From NCBI RefSeq assembly GCF_014648595.1, contig NZ_BMRK01000006.1:1-64000 (forward strand): 64,000 bases of DNA, written 5' to 3'. The translations under genes and the position numbers were made by a program. How positions within the stretch are numbered: position 1 is the first letter of the stretch; each line of letters starts with the position of its first letter. Shown one piece after another: positions 38,759-48,470 of the stretch. A model generated the notes under the pieces. The model searched no databases. It saw only the letters and a program-made list of their open reading frames with translations, and had not been told where the DNA came from. This DNA is from Nocardioides luteus. Lineage in GTDB: Bacteria; Actinomycetota; Actinomycetes; Propionibacteriales; Nocardioidaceae.

Positions 38759-38827
38759 GTAACACGTCGTTCGTAGGACTTCTCGCCCTATTAGATAGGG
38801 CGAGAAGTCAGACGAACAACGTGTTAC
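38759..38827. repeat. 69-bp near-perfect inverted repeat between divergent genes
   Basis: The arms 38759-38791 and 38795-38827 pair at 30 of 33 positions around a three-base loop (TAG). The inner 15 bp (GACTTCTCGCCCTAT / ATAGGGCGAGAAGTC) are perfect, and the outer AACACGT / ACGTGTT is perfect too. It lies upstream of both divergent genes, so it is not a terminator for either. It could be a regulatory site, a small structured RNA or the relic of a non-autonomous mobile element. Confidence 0.85.
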
Positions 38828-38905
38828 CCCTTCCGAGGCCCCGCCGGCACCGACCGCGCACCGACCCGGTGACCACCCCGACCAGGGCGGCGACACAATG
38901 GAGCC

Positions 38906-39928
38906 GTGACCGTCGAACTGCGCTCTGACAACGCCGCTGCCGTCTCCCCTGCGATCCTCGAGGCGATGGCCGCGGTCAACTCCGGCTCCGCGCTGGCCTA
39001 CGGAGGCGACGAGGTGACCGCCGCGCTCGAGGCCCGGGTGCGGGAGGTCTTCGATCACCCGAGCGCACGGGTCTTCCCGGTGCTGAGCGGCACCGCTGCC
39101 AACGCGCTCTCGCTCTCGGCGATGACGCCGCCGTGGGGTTCGGTGGTGTGTCACGAGACCGCGCACATCCTGGCCAGCGAGGGCGGGGCGACCTCGTTCC
39201 TGAGCGGCGGCGCCGTGATGACCGGCGTCGCGGGCGAGGGCTACAAGATCGCGCCGGAGGCGCTCCAGGCCCAACTCGACGGCGTACGTTGGGGCGACCC
39301 GCACAACTCCCAGCCGGCCGTCCTGGCGCTCACCTCGCCGTCGGACTACGGCACGGTCTACTCCGTCGAGGAGATCGCCGAGCTCACCGCGATCGCCAAG
39401 ACCCGCGACCTGCGGGTCCACCTCGACGGCGCCCGCTTCGCCAACGCCGTCGTGGCGACCGGCGCCGCTCCCGCCGACCTCACCTGGCGAGCAGGCGTCG
39501 ACGTGCTCTCGCTCGGCGCGACCAAGAACGGCGCGCTGTCCGCCGAGGCGATCGTCTGCTTCACCGACGCACCCGCCGACGAGCTCGTCTACCGCACCAA
39601 GCGCAGCGGCCACGTCACCTCGAAGATGCGCTACCAGTCGGCCCAGCTCCTCGCCTACCTCACCGACGACCTCTGGCTCCACAACGCCCGCAACGCCAAC
39701 GAGCGGATGGCCGAGCTCGCCGGCGGCCTCGAGAAGGCAGGCGTACGCATCACCAACTCCGTCGACGCCAACCTCGCCTGGGTGGACATGCCCGAGGAGA
39801 CCGCCGACCGCCTGGAGGCCGCCGGGGTGCTCTTCTACCGCCTCGGTGGCCAGGTGCGGTTCGTGACCTCCTGGCAGACGAGCGCCGAGGACGTCTCCAC
39901 CGTGCTGGCAGCGCTCGGCCGCGCCTGA
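38906..39928 (+). CDS. Low-specificity L-threonine aldolase
   Basis: 340 residues, PLP fold type I. It has RSDNAAAVSPAILEAM, an ALAYGGDE segment, HLDGARFANA and the PLP lysine in SLGATKNGA. It cleaves L-threonine or allo-threonine to glycine and acetaldehyde. GTG 38906 lies six bases after CACAAT (38894-38899), suggesting a leaderless mRNA. It is divergent from the AfsR-like regulator. Confidence 0.9.
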   Translation: MTVELRSDNAAAVSPAILEAMAAVNSGSALAYGGDEVTAALEARVREVFDHPSARVFPVLSGTAANALSLSAMTPPWGSVVCHETAHILASEGGATSFLSGGAVMTGVAGEGYKIAPEALQAQLDGVRWGDPHNSQPAVLALTSPSDYGTVYSVEEIAELTAIAKTRDLRVHLDGARFANAVVATGAAPADLTWRAGVDVLSLGATKNGALSAEAIVCFTDAPADELVYRTKRSGHVTSKMRYQSAQLLAYLTDDLWLHNARNANERMAELAGGLEKAGVRITNSVDANLAWVDMPEETADRLEAAGVLFYRLGGQVRFVTSWQTSAEDVSTVLAALGRA

Positions 39929-40015
39929 TCCCAGCCGACCGCCGGGCCCGGTCCGACGCGCCCGATACCCGTGGGGGCGCACGTTCTTCGGGATGGTTGT
40001 TAGCCTCGATTGCCT

Positions 40016-42220
40016 ATGTCTTCAGGCATCTCGGACCCCTCGCCCGCTCGCACCGCTCCCACCAAGGCCCCCGCGACGCGGTTACGTCGCGACGTCCAAG
40101 GACTGCGTGCCGTCGCCATCCTCACCGTGCTCGCCGCTCACGCGGGCGTCTCCTGGTTCGCCGGAGGCTACGTCGGGGTGGACGTCTTCTTCGTCATCTC
40201 CGGCTTCCTCATCACCCAGCAGCTCGTCGGCGAGCTCGCCCGCAGCGGCCGGATCTCCCTGCGGCGCTTCTACGCCCGCAGGGCCCGGCGCATCCTCCCC
40301 GCCGCCACGTTGACCCTCGCGGTGACCGTGGTCGCGGCGGTGGTCCTGCTGGGGCCGGCCCAGGTGGCTCCGCTGACCCTCGACGCCGTCTGGGCCTCCG
40401 CGTTCGCCGCGAACATCCGGATGGCGATCGCCGGCACCGACTACTTCCAGGCCGAGCTGCCGCCCTCGCCGGTGCAGCACTTCTGGTCGCTGGCGGTGGA
40501 GGAGCAGTTCTACCTCGTCTGGCCGCTGGTCGCGCTGCTCTGCATCGTGCTGGCGACCCGGATCGGCGCCTCTCGAGGTGCCGACAGCGGGGCCGAGCGC
40601 GGCGGTGAGAGCTCGGTGCGGGCGCGCCGGCTGCTGCTCGCCGCGATCGCGCTGATCACCGTCGCCAGCCTGCTCTGGTCGGTGGTCCACACCCCCGCCG
40701 AGGCGACCTCCGCGTACTTCTCCTCGCTCACCCGAGCCTGGGAGCTCGGCATCGGCGCCGGCCTGGCGATCCTGGTGACCAGCGGCCGAGTGATGCAGCG
40801 GCTCGCCGCCGCGCGCTTCCTCCGCGAGATCCTCGTCATCGGCGGGCTCGCCGCGATCCTGCTCGCCTGCCTGACCTACGACGAGTCCACCCCGTTCCCC
40901 GGCTACCAGGCTGCGCTCCCCGTGCTCGGTTCCGCTGCCGTGATCCTGGCCGGCGCGGTGCCGTCGGGAGACTCCACGATCGGCGCCCGGCTGCTGTCGG
41001 TGCCACCGATGCAGGCGATCGGCGACTGGTCGTTCTCTCTCTACCTGTGGCACTGGCCGCTCCTGGTGATGCCCGAGATCGTCCTCCAGCGCGACCTCAT
41101 CTGGACCGAGCGCAGCGTCGCCGTCACCGCCGCGGTCGTCCTGGCGTACCTCTCCTTCCGGTTCGTCGAGGCGCCCTTCCGTGAGCGCACCGTGTGGCGT
41201 CCGACCTGGCGAGCGCTGACCTTCTACCCGGTCAGCATCGCGCTGGTGGTGACCACGGCGTTCGGTGGCCGTGTCTACGCCGACTTCGAGGCGACGCGCG
41301 GCTCCTTCCAGCCCGCGATCAGTCTGGCGAGCGCGTCCCCGGCCGACCCCTCGCTCGACGAGCAGCAGGCGCTGGTGCGCGCATCGGTCATCGCGGCGCG
41401 CGGCAACACCCCCATCCCGACCGAGCTCCGCCCGGCGCTGACCGAGCTCGACAAGCTCAAACCGCGTCGCACGAAGTGCGACTACACCGACGACACCGTT
41501 CGGGACCTGTGCGTCGACGGCGACCCGGACGGCAAGAAGACGATGGTGGTCTTCGGCAACTCCCACGCGCTCCACTGGGTGCCGACGCTGAACCGGATCG
41601 GCAAGAAGCACGGCTTCAAGGTCTACTTCCTGGTCAAGAACCGCTGTGTCTCCGCCTCGATCACCACCGACCGTGGCGGCGACGAGCACGACCCCTACAC
41701 CGAGTGCGACGACTTCAACCGGTGGGCCTTCAAGGAGTACAAGCGGCTCGACGCCGACCTCACCGTCGTCTCCACCGCTCCCCCGATCAAGGGTGTCTTC
41801 GACGAGGACGACCGCTGGGTCGGCGAGAAGGACGAGATCAACGAGCTGATGCGCCCGGCCTACACCGACTTCCTGAAGCGGGTCGACAGGCACACGAAGC
41901 GTACGGTCCTGATCCGCGACATCCAGGGCTTCGACGCCAACGCCGGCACCTGTCTCTCCCGCCCCGGCGCGACCCTGGGCGACTGCGTGATGAAGCCGGT
42001 CGAGTCCCGCGAGACGGCGATCGACGTCCAGGTGGATGCGGCGAAGGAGGTCGGCGTCGACGCGGTCGACATGAACTCCTACTTCTGCTGGGACGGCTCC
42101 TGCCCCGCCGTCGTGGGCGACACCATCACCCACTACGACGGCACCCACATGTCGCGGCAGTACGCACCTCGGCTCACTGAGCCGCTGGCTCGCGAGCTGG
42201 GCATCCGCGACCGCGAGTAG
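40016..42220 (+). CDS. OafA/YrhL-type acyltransferase with SGNH domain
   Basis: 734 residues. The acyltransferase-3 membrane domain (about ten helices, residues 25-410) begins DVQGLRAVAILTVLAAHAGV, with HFWSLAVEEQFYLVWP. A periplasmic SGNH domain follows, with the serine in VVFGNSHALHW and the D..H dyad in HYDGTHMSRQYA. It should O-acetylate an envelope polysaccharide or glycolipid. ATG 40016 is near-leaderless after TAGCCT (40001-40006); the TTG at 40010 is less likely. It ends at a bidirectional terminator. Confidence 0.9.
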   Translation: MSSGISDPSPARTAPTKAPATRLRRDVQGLRAVAILTVLAAHAGVSWFAGGYVGVDVFFVISGFLITQQLVGELARSGRISLRRFYARRARRILPAATLTLAVTVVAAVVLLGPAQVAPLTLDAVWASAFAANIRMAIAGTDYFQAELPPSPVQHFWSLAVEEQFYLVWPLVALLCIVLATRIGASRGADSGAERGGESSVRARRLLLAAIALITVASLLWSVVHTPAEATSAYFSSLTRAWELGIGAGLAILVTSGRVMQRLAAARFLREILVIGGLAAILLACLTYDESTPFPGYQAALPVLGSAAVILAGAVPSGDSTIGARLLSVPPMQAIGDWSFSLYLWHWPLLVMPEIVLQRDLIWTERSVAVTAAVVLAYLSFRFVEAPFRERTVWRPTWRALTFYPVSIALVVTTAFGGRVYADFEATRGSFQPAISLASASPADPSLDEQQALVRASVIAARGNTPIPTELRPALTELDKLKPRRTKCDYTDDTVRDLCVDGDPDGKKTMVVFGNSHALHWVPTLNRIGKKHGFKVYFLVKNRCVSASITTDRGGDEHDPYTECDDFNRWAFKEYKRLDADLTVVSTAPPIKGVFDEDDRWVGEKDEINELMRPAYTDFLKRVDRHTKRTVLIRDIQGFDANAGTCLSRPGATLGDCVMKPVESRETAIDVQVDAAKEVGVDAVDMNSYFCWDGSCPAVVGDTITHYDGTHMSRQYAPRLTEPLARELGIRDRE

Positions 42221-42234
42221 CAGGCAGTACGCAG

Positions 42235-42276
42235 ACCGGGGAGGTCGCTCGCAGCTGGTGCGAGCGCCTCCCCGGT
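42235..42276. terminator. Bidirectional terminator, acyltransferase / pheT
   Basis: ACCGGGGAGG-T-CGCTCGCA pairs with TGCGAGCG-CCTCCCCGGT around a five-base loop (18 bp, one bulged T). It lies between the convergent acyltransferase and pheT genes and can terminate both. Confidence 0.88.
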
Positions 42277-42302
42277 CCGGTCTCAGACCCTGGTCGGGAT
42301 CC

Positions 42303-44792
42303 TCAGCGCTGGACGGCCCCGGTCAGCTCGGCGGCCCGCGCGACCGCGGCGTCGCGGGCGGCGGCGGTCTCCTCGGCCTTGAGCGTGCGGTCGGGAGCCC
42401 GGAAGCGGAGCGCGAAGGCGAGCGACTTCTTGCCCTCGCCGACCTGGTCGCCCTCGTAGACGTCAAAGAGCCGCACCGTCTCCAGGAGCTCGCCGGCACC
42501 CTCGCGCAGCGCCGCCTCGACGGCCGCGACGGTGACGTCGACGGGGACGGTCAGCGCGACGTCCTCCTTGGCGACCGGCATGGTCGAGAAGACCGGGCCG
42601 GCCGCGGTGGCGGGCACCTTCGAGATCAGCAGGTCGAGGTCGATCTCGACCGCAGCCGAGCGGGCAGGCAGCCCGAACGCCTTGCAGACGTTGGGGTGGA
42701 GCTCACCGGCGTGGCCGAGCTCGACGCCGTCGACCGAGACCACCGCGCAGCGGCCCGGGTGCCACGGCGCCCGCGAGGCCGAGGCGACCTCGACCGGCAC
42801 GCCCAGCTCGGAGCCCAGGCGGCGGACGACGTCGATGGCGTCGGCCCACGAAGCAGTCTCGGCGGCACCCCACCAGCCACCCCGCGTACGCTCCCCCGCC
42901 AGCACGACGGCGAGGTGGAGCGGCTGTCGCGGGATCGCGGCGAGCAGCTTCTCGAGCTCCTCGGTCGTCGGGCGGCGGTCGACACCGTAGATCGGCGCCG
43001 CCTGGTCGACCGGGAAGGCGACGGTCGCGGTCTCGAAGAGAGCGACCCCGTCCTGACCTCGGGAGACGTTGCGGGCGGCGACCTTCAGCAGGCCGGGGAG
43101 CAGGGTCGTGGTGTAGCCGGGCTCCTCGCTGCTGAGCGGGTTGGCCAGCTTGACCGTGTTGCGGCGCGGGTCGTCGGCCGGCAGGCCGAGCGAGGTGAAG
43201 TCGGCCTCTCCCACGAACGGGAAGTCGACGACCTCGACCAGGCCGGCACCGGCCAGCGCACGCCCGATCCGGCGGCGCAGCTGCTGGGCACGGGTCAGGC
43301 CACTGCCGGTGGCGCGGCGCGGCAGCACCGAGGGCACCTTGTCGTAGCCGACGATCCGGGCGACCTCTTCGACCAGGTCGTAGGGGTCGGTGAGGTCGAC
43401 GCGGTAGGTCGGGACGGTCGCGGTCAGCGACTCGCCGGAGACGGTGACATCGCAGCCGACCAGCTCGAGCGACTTCACGACCGTCGCCCGGTCGATGTCG
43501 AGCCCGATGATGCGCGCCGGCAGGTCGACCGGGATCGTGATCGTGGTCAGCGGACGCCGGGTCTCCGGCGAGGCGGTCGGACCGACCTCGGTGACCCCGA
43601 CAGCCTGACCGCCGCCGTGCTCGACGAGCAGCTCGACGACCCGCTCGGCCGCAGCCGGCGGCAGCAGCGGGTCGACCCCCCGCTCGAAGCGCTTGGACGC
43701 CTCCGAGGGGAGCTTGTGGCGCTTCTGGGAGCGGAAGACGGTGGTCGGGTCGAAGTGGGCCGCCTCGACGACGATCTCGGTCGTCGTCTCGGAGATCTCC
43801 GTGGACGCCCCGCCCATCACGCCGGCGATGCCGATCGGGCCGGAGTCGTCGGTGATCAGCAGATCCTCCTCCGACAGCACCCGGACGACGTCGTCGAGCG
43901 TGGTGATCTTCTCGCCCTCCTGCGCCCGCCGCACGACGATGTCGCCGGACAGCTTGGCCTTGTCGTAGCAGTGAGTCGGCTGGCCGAGCTCCATCATCAC
44001 GTAGTTGGAGACGTCGACGGCGAGCGAGATGGAGCGTACGCCGGTGGCCGCGAGCCGCTTCTTGATGAACTCCGGCGTCGGCGCGGTCGGGTCGAACCCG
44101 CTGATCACGCGGGTGACGAAGTAGTCGCAGCCCTCGTCGTCGAGGCGGACCGGGTAGCCCGACCCGTCGGCCAGGGGTGCGTCGATCTGCGCGGGGTCGT
44201 GGAACGGTACGTCGAAGCCCAGCGCCGCGTCGCGCGCGATGCCGCGCATGGACAGCGCGTAGGCACGGTCAGGGTTGATCTCGAACTCGATGATCTCCTC
44301 GCCGAGCCCGAGCACCTCGCGGGCGTCGGTGCCGGGGGCGGGCGCGTCGGCCGGCAGCACGATGATGCCGTCGGCCTCCTCCCCCAGGCCCAGCTCGCGG
44401 GCGGAGCAGATCATCCCGGCCGACATGTGGCCGTAGGTCTTGCGCGCGGAGATCCGGAAGTCGCCGGGCAGCACGCCGCCGGGCAGGATCACCACGACCT
44501 TGTCGCCGGGGCCGAAGTTGTGGGCACCGCAGACGATGCCCTGCGGCTCGCCGGTGCCGTTGGCGTCGCCGACGTCGACGGAGCACCAGTTGATGACCTT
44601 GCCGTTCTTCTGGGGCTCCTTCTCCGCGGTGAGCACCTGGCCCACCACGAGCGGACCCTCGATGCCGGCGCCGGAGGTCTCGATGGCCTCCAGCTTGAGG
44701 CCGAGCATGGTCAGCCGCTCGGTGATCTCCTCGATGCCGAGCTCGGCGGGCAGGTCGACGTACTCCTTGATCCAGGAGAGGGGCGCCTTCAT
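42303..44792 (-). CDS. pheT: Phenylalanyl-tRNA synthetase beta subunit
   Basis: 829 residues, full length. It starts MKAPLSWIKEYVDLP, with an EMAP-like tRNA-binding domain (GPLVVGQVL ... CGAHNFGPGDKVVVILPG), B3/B4 editing and B5 domains, a core synthetase-like domain and a C-terminal anticodon-binding FDX-ACB domain (FSTMPVAKEDVALTVP to the end). It pairs with PheS. ATG 44792 lies 49 bases after pheS. Confidence 0.96.
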   Translation of the reverse strand: MKAPLSWIKEYVDLPAELGIEEITERLTMLGLKLEAIETSGAGIEGPLVVGQVLTAEKEPQKNGKVINWCSVDVGDANGTGEPQGIVCGAHNFGPGDKVVVILPGGVLPGDFRISARKTYGHMSAGMICSARELGLGEEADGIIVLPADAPAPGTDAREVLGLGEEIIEFEINPDRAYALSMRGIARDAALGFDVPFHDPAQIDAPLADGSGYPVRLDDEGCDYFVTRVISGFDPTAPTPEFIKKRLAATGVRSISLAVDVSNYVMMELGQPTHCYDKAKLSGDIVVRRAQEGEKITTLDDVVRVLSEEDLLITDDSGPIGIAGVMGGASTEISETTTEIVVEAAHFDPTTVFRSQKRHKLPSEASKRFERGVDPLLPPAAAERVVELLVEHGGGQAVGVTEVGPTASPETRRPLTTITIPVDLPARIIGLDIDRATVVKSLELVGCDVTVSGESLTATVPTYRVDLTDPYDLVEEVARIVGYDKVPSVLPRRATGSGLTRAQQLRRRIGRALAGAGLVEVVDFPFVGEADFTSLGLPADDPRRNTVKLANPLSSEEPGYTTTLLPGLLKVAARNVSRGQDGVALFETATVAFPVDQAAPIYGVDRRPTTEELEKLLAAIPRQPLHLAVVLAGERTRGGWWGAAETASWADAIDVVRRLGSELGVPVEVASASRAPWHPGRCAVVSVDGVELGHAGELHPNVCKAFGLPARSAAVEIDLDLLISKVPATAAGPVFSTMPVAKEDVALTVPVDVTVAAVEAALREGAGELLETVRLFDVYEGDQVGEGKKSLAFALRFRAPDRTLKAEETAAARDAAVARAAELTGAVQR

Positions 44793-44841
44793 GCGGGGTC
44801 CCCGTTCGAAGCGGACCGAAGGGAGCATTTGAATGGGGTGG

Positions 44842-45948
44842 TCACAGTTCACTCCCGAAAGCAGTAGTAAGCCGGACGTCACCCTCGAAGAGGGTGCGCA
44901 GGTCGGACAGGCCGGTGCGGAACATCAGCGTGCGGTCGATGCCCATGCCGAACGCGAAGCCGCTGTATTTCTCCGGGTCGACGCCGCAGGCGACGAGGAC
45001 GCGCGGGTTCACGATCCCGCAGCCGCCCCACTCGATCCAGCCCTCGCCCTTGCAGGTGCGGCACATCACGCCATCGATCACCTGCGCGCCACGGCACACG
45101 AAGCAGGTCAGGTCGACCTCGGCCGACGGCTCGGTGAAGGGGAAGTACGACGGGCGGAACCGTGTCACGATGCCCTCGCCGAACATCTGCGTGGCGAAGT
45201 GGTCCAGGGTGCCCTTGAGGTTGGCCATCGAGATGTCGGTGTCGATGGCGAGGCCCTCGACCTGGTGGAACATCGGCGAGTGGGTGGCGTCGTACTCGTC
45301 GGTGCGGAAGACCCGCCCCGGGCAGACGACGTAGATCGGTGCCTCACGGGTCAGCATCGTGCGCGCCTGCACCGGGCTGGTGTGCGTACGCAGCACGACG
45401 TGGTTCTCCGCCGGCTCGGTCCAGAAGGTGTCCTGCATCGTGCGGGCCGGGTGGTCCGGGCCGAGGTTGAGGGCGTCGAAGTTGAGCCACTCGGCCTCGA
45501 TGAGCGGACCCTCGGCGACCTCCCAGCCCATCGCCACGAAGATGTCGGCGATGTAGTCGGCGCCGGTGGTCAGCGGGTGGCGCCCGCCGGCCGGGACGCG
45601 GTCGGTCGGGAGCGTCACGTCGACGGTCTCCTCGACCAGCATCCGCGCCTCGTGCTCGGCCTCGAGCACCTTCTGGCGGGCCGCGAGCGCCTGGGTGACC
45701 GCACCGCGCGCCTTGCCGACGCGCTGGCCGGCCTCCTTGCGCGCGGCCGGCGGCAGCGCGCCGATCTCACGGTTGGCCAGGGCCAGCGGCGAACGGTCGC
45801 CGGCGTGGTCGAGCCGTGCCTGCTTGAGCTCCTCGAGGCTGGTGGCTGCGTCGATCGCCGCCAGCGCAGCCTCGCGCGCAGCCTCGACCTCCTCAGCCTT
45901 CAAGGGGGTGACCTCTACCGGGTCATAGTCGGTGTTGGGACCGGACAT
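44842..45948 (-). CDS. pheS: Phenylalanyl-tRNA synthetase alpha subunit
   Basis: 368 residues, class II core: [40 protein letters not shown] (motif 2) and [14 protein letters not shown] (motif 3). It carries an insert with two CxxC pairs (CFVC, CRTC) that may bind zinc, known in related actinobacterial PheS. It forms the alpha2beta2 enzyme with PheT. I chose ATG 45948 by similarity; ATG 45966 adds six residues. TAGACT 16 bases before 45966 is a possible -10. Confidence 0.96.
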   Translation of the reverse strand: MSGPNTDYDPVEVTPLKAEEVEAAREAALAAIDAATSLEELKQARLDHAGDRSPLALANREIGALPPAARKEAGQRVGKARGAVTQALAARQKVLEAEHEARMLVEETVDVTLPTDRVPAGGRHPLTTGADYIADIFVAMGWEVAEGPLIEAEWLNFDALNLGPDHPARTMQDTFWTEPAENHVVLRTHTSPVQARTMLTREAPIYVVCPGRVFRTDEYDATHSPMFHQVEGLAIDTDISMANLKGTLDHFATQMFGEGIVTRFRPSYFPFTEPSAEVDLTCFVCRGAQVIDGVMCRTCKGEGWIEWGGCGIVNPRVLVACGVDPEKYSGFAFGMGIDRTLMFRTGLSDLRTLFEGDVRLTTAFGSEL

Positions 45949-46064
45949 CACTGGCTTTCGTCGCATCGAGTGTGTGAGCGACAGTCTAGGAATCCCGGGC
46001 CCCCTCGCGCGAACCGGACACCCGATGAACGCATCCGGCCCAGATCTGGACCGCTGGGATCGGC

Positions 46065-47108
46065 TCAGGAGGCCGGCGGGTTCATCGGCCAGGCGACCTC
46101 GATCCGGGCGCCGCCGCCTTCGGCGTCGTCGATCGTGACCGCCCCGCCGTGGGCTCGGGTGAGCCCGCCGACGATGTAGAGGCCCAGTCCCGATCCTCCG
46201 CGGGCGCCGTGCTTCCAGAACTTCGTGAACACGCGCTGGCGCAGCTCGGTGGGGATGCCTTCGCCGTGGTCCTCGACGACGAGCAGGACCTGGTCGGCGT
46301 CCTCGGGACGCACCCCGAGGCTGACAGTGACCACACCGTCGCCGTGGCGTACGGCGTTCTCGACGAGGTTGGTGACGACCTGGGTGAACTTGTCGGGGTC
46401 GGCGTGGATCTCCAGCTCCTCGGCGCCGGGCGCGAGGTCGAGCTCGATCGGCCGCGAGGTCGCCGAGCGCACCGACTCGACCACCCGGGTGACCAGCACG
46501 GCGGCGTCGCTTGCGCGCGGGTAGAGCTGGAGGCGGCCGGTGTCGATGCGGGCCACGTCGAGAAGCTCGGCGATGAGGCGGGAGAGCCGGTCGGAGTCGG
46601 AGGCGACCGTCTTCAGCATCAGCTTCTTCTGGTCGTCGTTGAGCCGGTCCCAGCGGTTCAGCAGCGCCTGGACGAAGCCCTTCACGCCGGTGAGCGGCGA
46701 GCGCAGCTCGTGGGCGACGGTGGCGACCAGGTCGGAGCGTTCGCGGTCGAGACGCTTGCGGCCGCGGCCCGAGCGCAGCGAGATGGAGACCTGGTCGACC
46801 TTCGCGCCCAGGTGGGGGCGCCGGATCGTGGAGACGACCAGCACCTCGGTGCCGTCGGGCAGCAGCCAGGCCTGCTCGGGCGTGCCGGTGACCGTCGGGA
46901 GCGTGTCGTAGGGCCGGTTGGCCTGCGCCCAGCTCCGTCCCTCGGTGTTGCTCAGCCTGAGTACGTCGCCGAGCGGCCGCCCGACACCGGCCTCTGGGTC
47001 GACGCCGAGCATCCGCCCGGCCAGGGCGGAGACCAGGACGACGGTGCCGTCCCCGTCGGCGACGACGACGCCGTCGGGCAGGGCATCGGCGAGTTCACGG
47101 GCGTCCAC
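46065..47108 (-). CDS. Orphan PAS sensor histidine kinase
   Basis: 347 residues with no membrane segment. A PAS-like domain (about 1-110), HisKA with the phospho-accepting H in [15 protein letters not shown] (near residue 138) and a HATPase domain ([24 protein letters not shown]) follow in order. The signal is cytosolic and unknown. No response regulator lies nearby, so the partner is elsewhere. GTG 47108 lies six bases after TAGGGT (47115-47120 on the minus strand), probably leaderless. Confidence 0.9.
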   Translation of the reverse strand: MDARELADALPDGVVVADGDGTVVLVSALAGRMLGVDPEAGVGRPLGDVLRLSNTEGRSWAQANRPYDTLPTVTGTPEQAWLLPDGTEVLVVSTIRRPHLGAKVDQVSISLRSGRGRKRLDRERSDLVATVAHELRSPLTGVKGFVQALLNRWDRLNDDQKKLMLKTVASDSDRLSRLIAELLDVARIDTGRLQLYPRASDAAVLVTRVVESVRSATSRPIELDLAPGAEELEIHADPDKFTQVVTNLVENAVRHGDGVVTVSLGVRPEDADQVLLVVEDHGEGIPTELRQRVFTKFWKHGARGGSGLGLYIVGGLTRAHGGAVTIDDAEGGGARIEVAWPMNPPAS

Positions 47109-47163
47109 GCCGACACCCTAGACCGACATCGTCGGCTCGGCAGGTGTTGTGGGTCCGAGCGCC

Positions 47164-48366
47164 CTACTCCGGCCGGTTGCTCAACGGCAGGGTGATCGGC
47201 GCCGGGTCGCCGGGCGAGAAGTAGATCTTGATGAATGTGTGCACCGCCTCCGGGAGCAGGTTGGAGATGATCGGGATGTTCGGCACCGTGCCCTGGTAGG
47301 ACCTGACCAGCAGCGGCACCGCGCCCGCCCAGACCTGTGCGAGCACCGGGTCCTTGTCGAAGTCGATCATGTCGGCGTACGCGTCGCCGATGACGTAGCG
47401 GCCCAGCGACTCGAGCTCGTGGCGCAGCAGCGGGTTGCCCTCGCCGATGACCGAGTCGAGCAGCGCCTGGCCGAGCTCGGCGCCCTCGCGGGTCGCACCC
47501 GTCGCCGGCCCCATCACCTGGTCGTACTGCGCGTACGCCGCGGCCCAGTCCTTCGGCAGGTACTCGTCCTGCACCCCCAGCAGGTGGAGGTCGACGTTCC
47601 ACGCGTGCAGGAACGCGTCGGCGAGCTCCTTGCTCGGCGCGATGTCCCACTCGGTGAACTTCTTCATCACCCAGGTGCCGAGGCTGTGGAAGGTGACCAG
47701 GATGTCGGCCTGGCTGATCGGGATCTCCTGGCCCGCGCCGACGTGGGGCCAGTGCGGCGACTGCGGCAGCAGGTGGCGTACGGCGGCGTGAACCATGCGA
47801 GTTTTCACAGAGTCGACCATCAGCCGGCCGGTGGCGGTCCAGCCCTGGGCGTCCATCACGTCGTAGCCGAGCACGGTCGTCTTGGCGATCCGGTCGCGCA
47901 TGTCCGAGCCGCCGTAGGAGTAGTAGACCGACCAGGCCTCGCGCTTGATCGCGCAGCTGATCAGGCCGCTGCCGAGGGTGTAGAGGAGCGCGAGGAAGAA
48001 GCCGTACCTCTCCTCGTTGAAGGTGCCCGCCAGCTTCAGCTTGCCCTGGTCGGCCCAGGCCGGGAGGGCACGCGCCTCCTCGATGAAGTCGGCCAGATAG
48101 CCCGGCAGGCCCTCGGGCAGCGGCTGGTCGTTGGTGGTCCAGCCCCTGAGGATCTCGTTGACCTCGGCGACCTTGTCGGTCCCCTCGCCGTAGAGACGCT
48201 CGATGACCGGGTCGGCGAGGACGTCCCAGACGTACTCCGGGTCCAGACCTTTGCCCGTGCCCGCGTCCGACGCGCTCGGTGCCCAGGTCCACAGCGGGAG
48301 GGTCGCGCCCGCGGCCGCAGCCGCACCGCCCGAGGCCAGCAACCGCCGTCTGCTCACGTTCGTCAT
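47164..48366 (-). CDS. Latex-clearing-protein (Lcp)-like oxygenase, Tat-exported
   Basis: 400 residues. A Tat signal (SRRRLLASGGAAAAA, residues 5-19) precedes a DUF2236/MpaB-type domain with RMVHAAVRHLLP, SQADILVTFHSLGTW and GVQDEYLPKDW, matching rubber oxygenases of the Streptomyces K30 Lcp type (about 400 residues, haem b). Those cleave poly(cis-1,4-isoprene) outside the cell; polyisoprenoid or hydrocarbon oxidation is inferred here. ATG 48366 has AAGGAG upstream. Confidence 0.83.
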   Translation of the reverse strand: MTNVSRRRLLASGGAAAAAGATLPLWTWAPSASDAGTGKGLDPEYVWDVLADPVIERLYGEGTDKVAEVNEILRGWTTNDQPLPEGLPGYLADFIEEARALPAWADQGKLKLAGTFNEERYGFFLALLYTLGSGLISCAIKREAWSVYYSYGGSDMRDRIAKTTVLGYDVMDAQGWTATGRLMVDSVKTRMVHAAVRHLLPQSPHWPHVGAGQEIPISQADILVTFHSLGTWVMKKFTEWDIAPSKELADAFLHAWNVDLHLLGVQDEYLPKDWAAAYAQYDQVMGPATGATREGAELGQALLDSVIGEGNPLLRHELESLGRYVIGDAYADMIDFDKDPVLAQVWAGAVPLLVRSYQGTVPNIPIISNLLPEAVHTFIKIYFSPGDPAPITLPLSNRPE

Positions 48367-48470
48367 GCCGTGCTCCTTCGCAACGCCTGGAGAGCTTCCG
48401 CATCACGAGTGAAACAGGTTTTGTCTCCGTGTATCAGACCCCTCGGGGTATCGACCGCGCGCGCTGTCCG

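Noticed and set aside
35638-38928. Open frame of 1096 codons on the plus strand opposite the AfsR-like gene
   Set aside because: It is the antisense shadow of a GC-rich gene; the minus-strand protein has clear domains and the plus-strand translation has none.
42258-44867. Open frame of 869 codons on the plus strand opposite pheT
   Set aside because: Antisense shadow; glycine/arginine/valine-rich with no recognisable domain, and pheT is certain.
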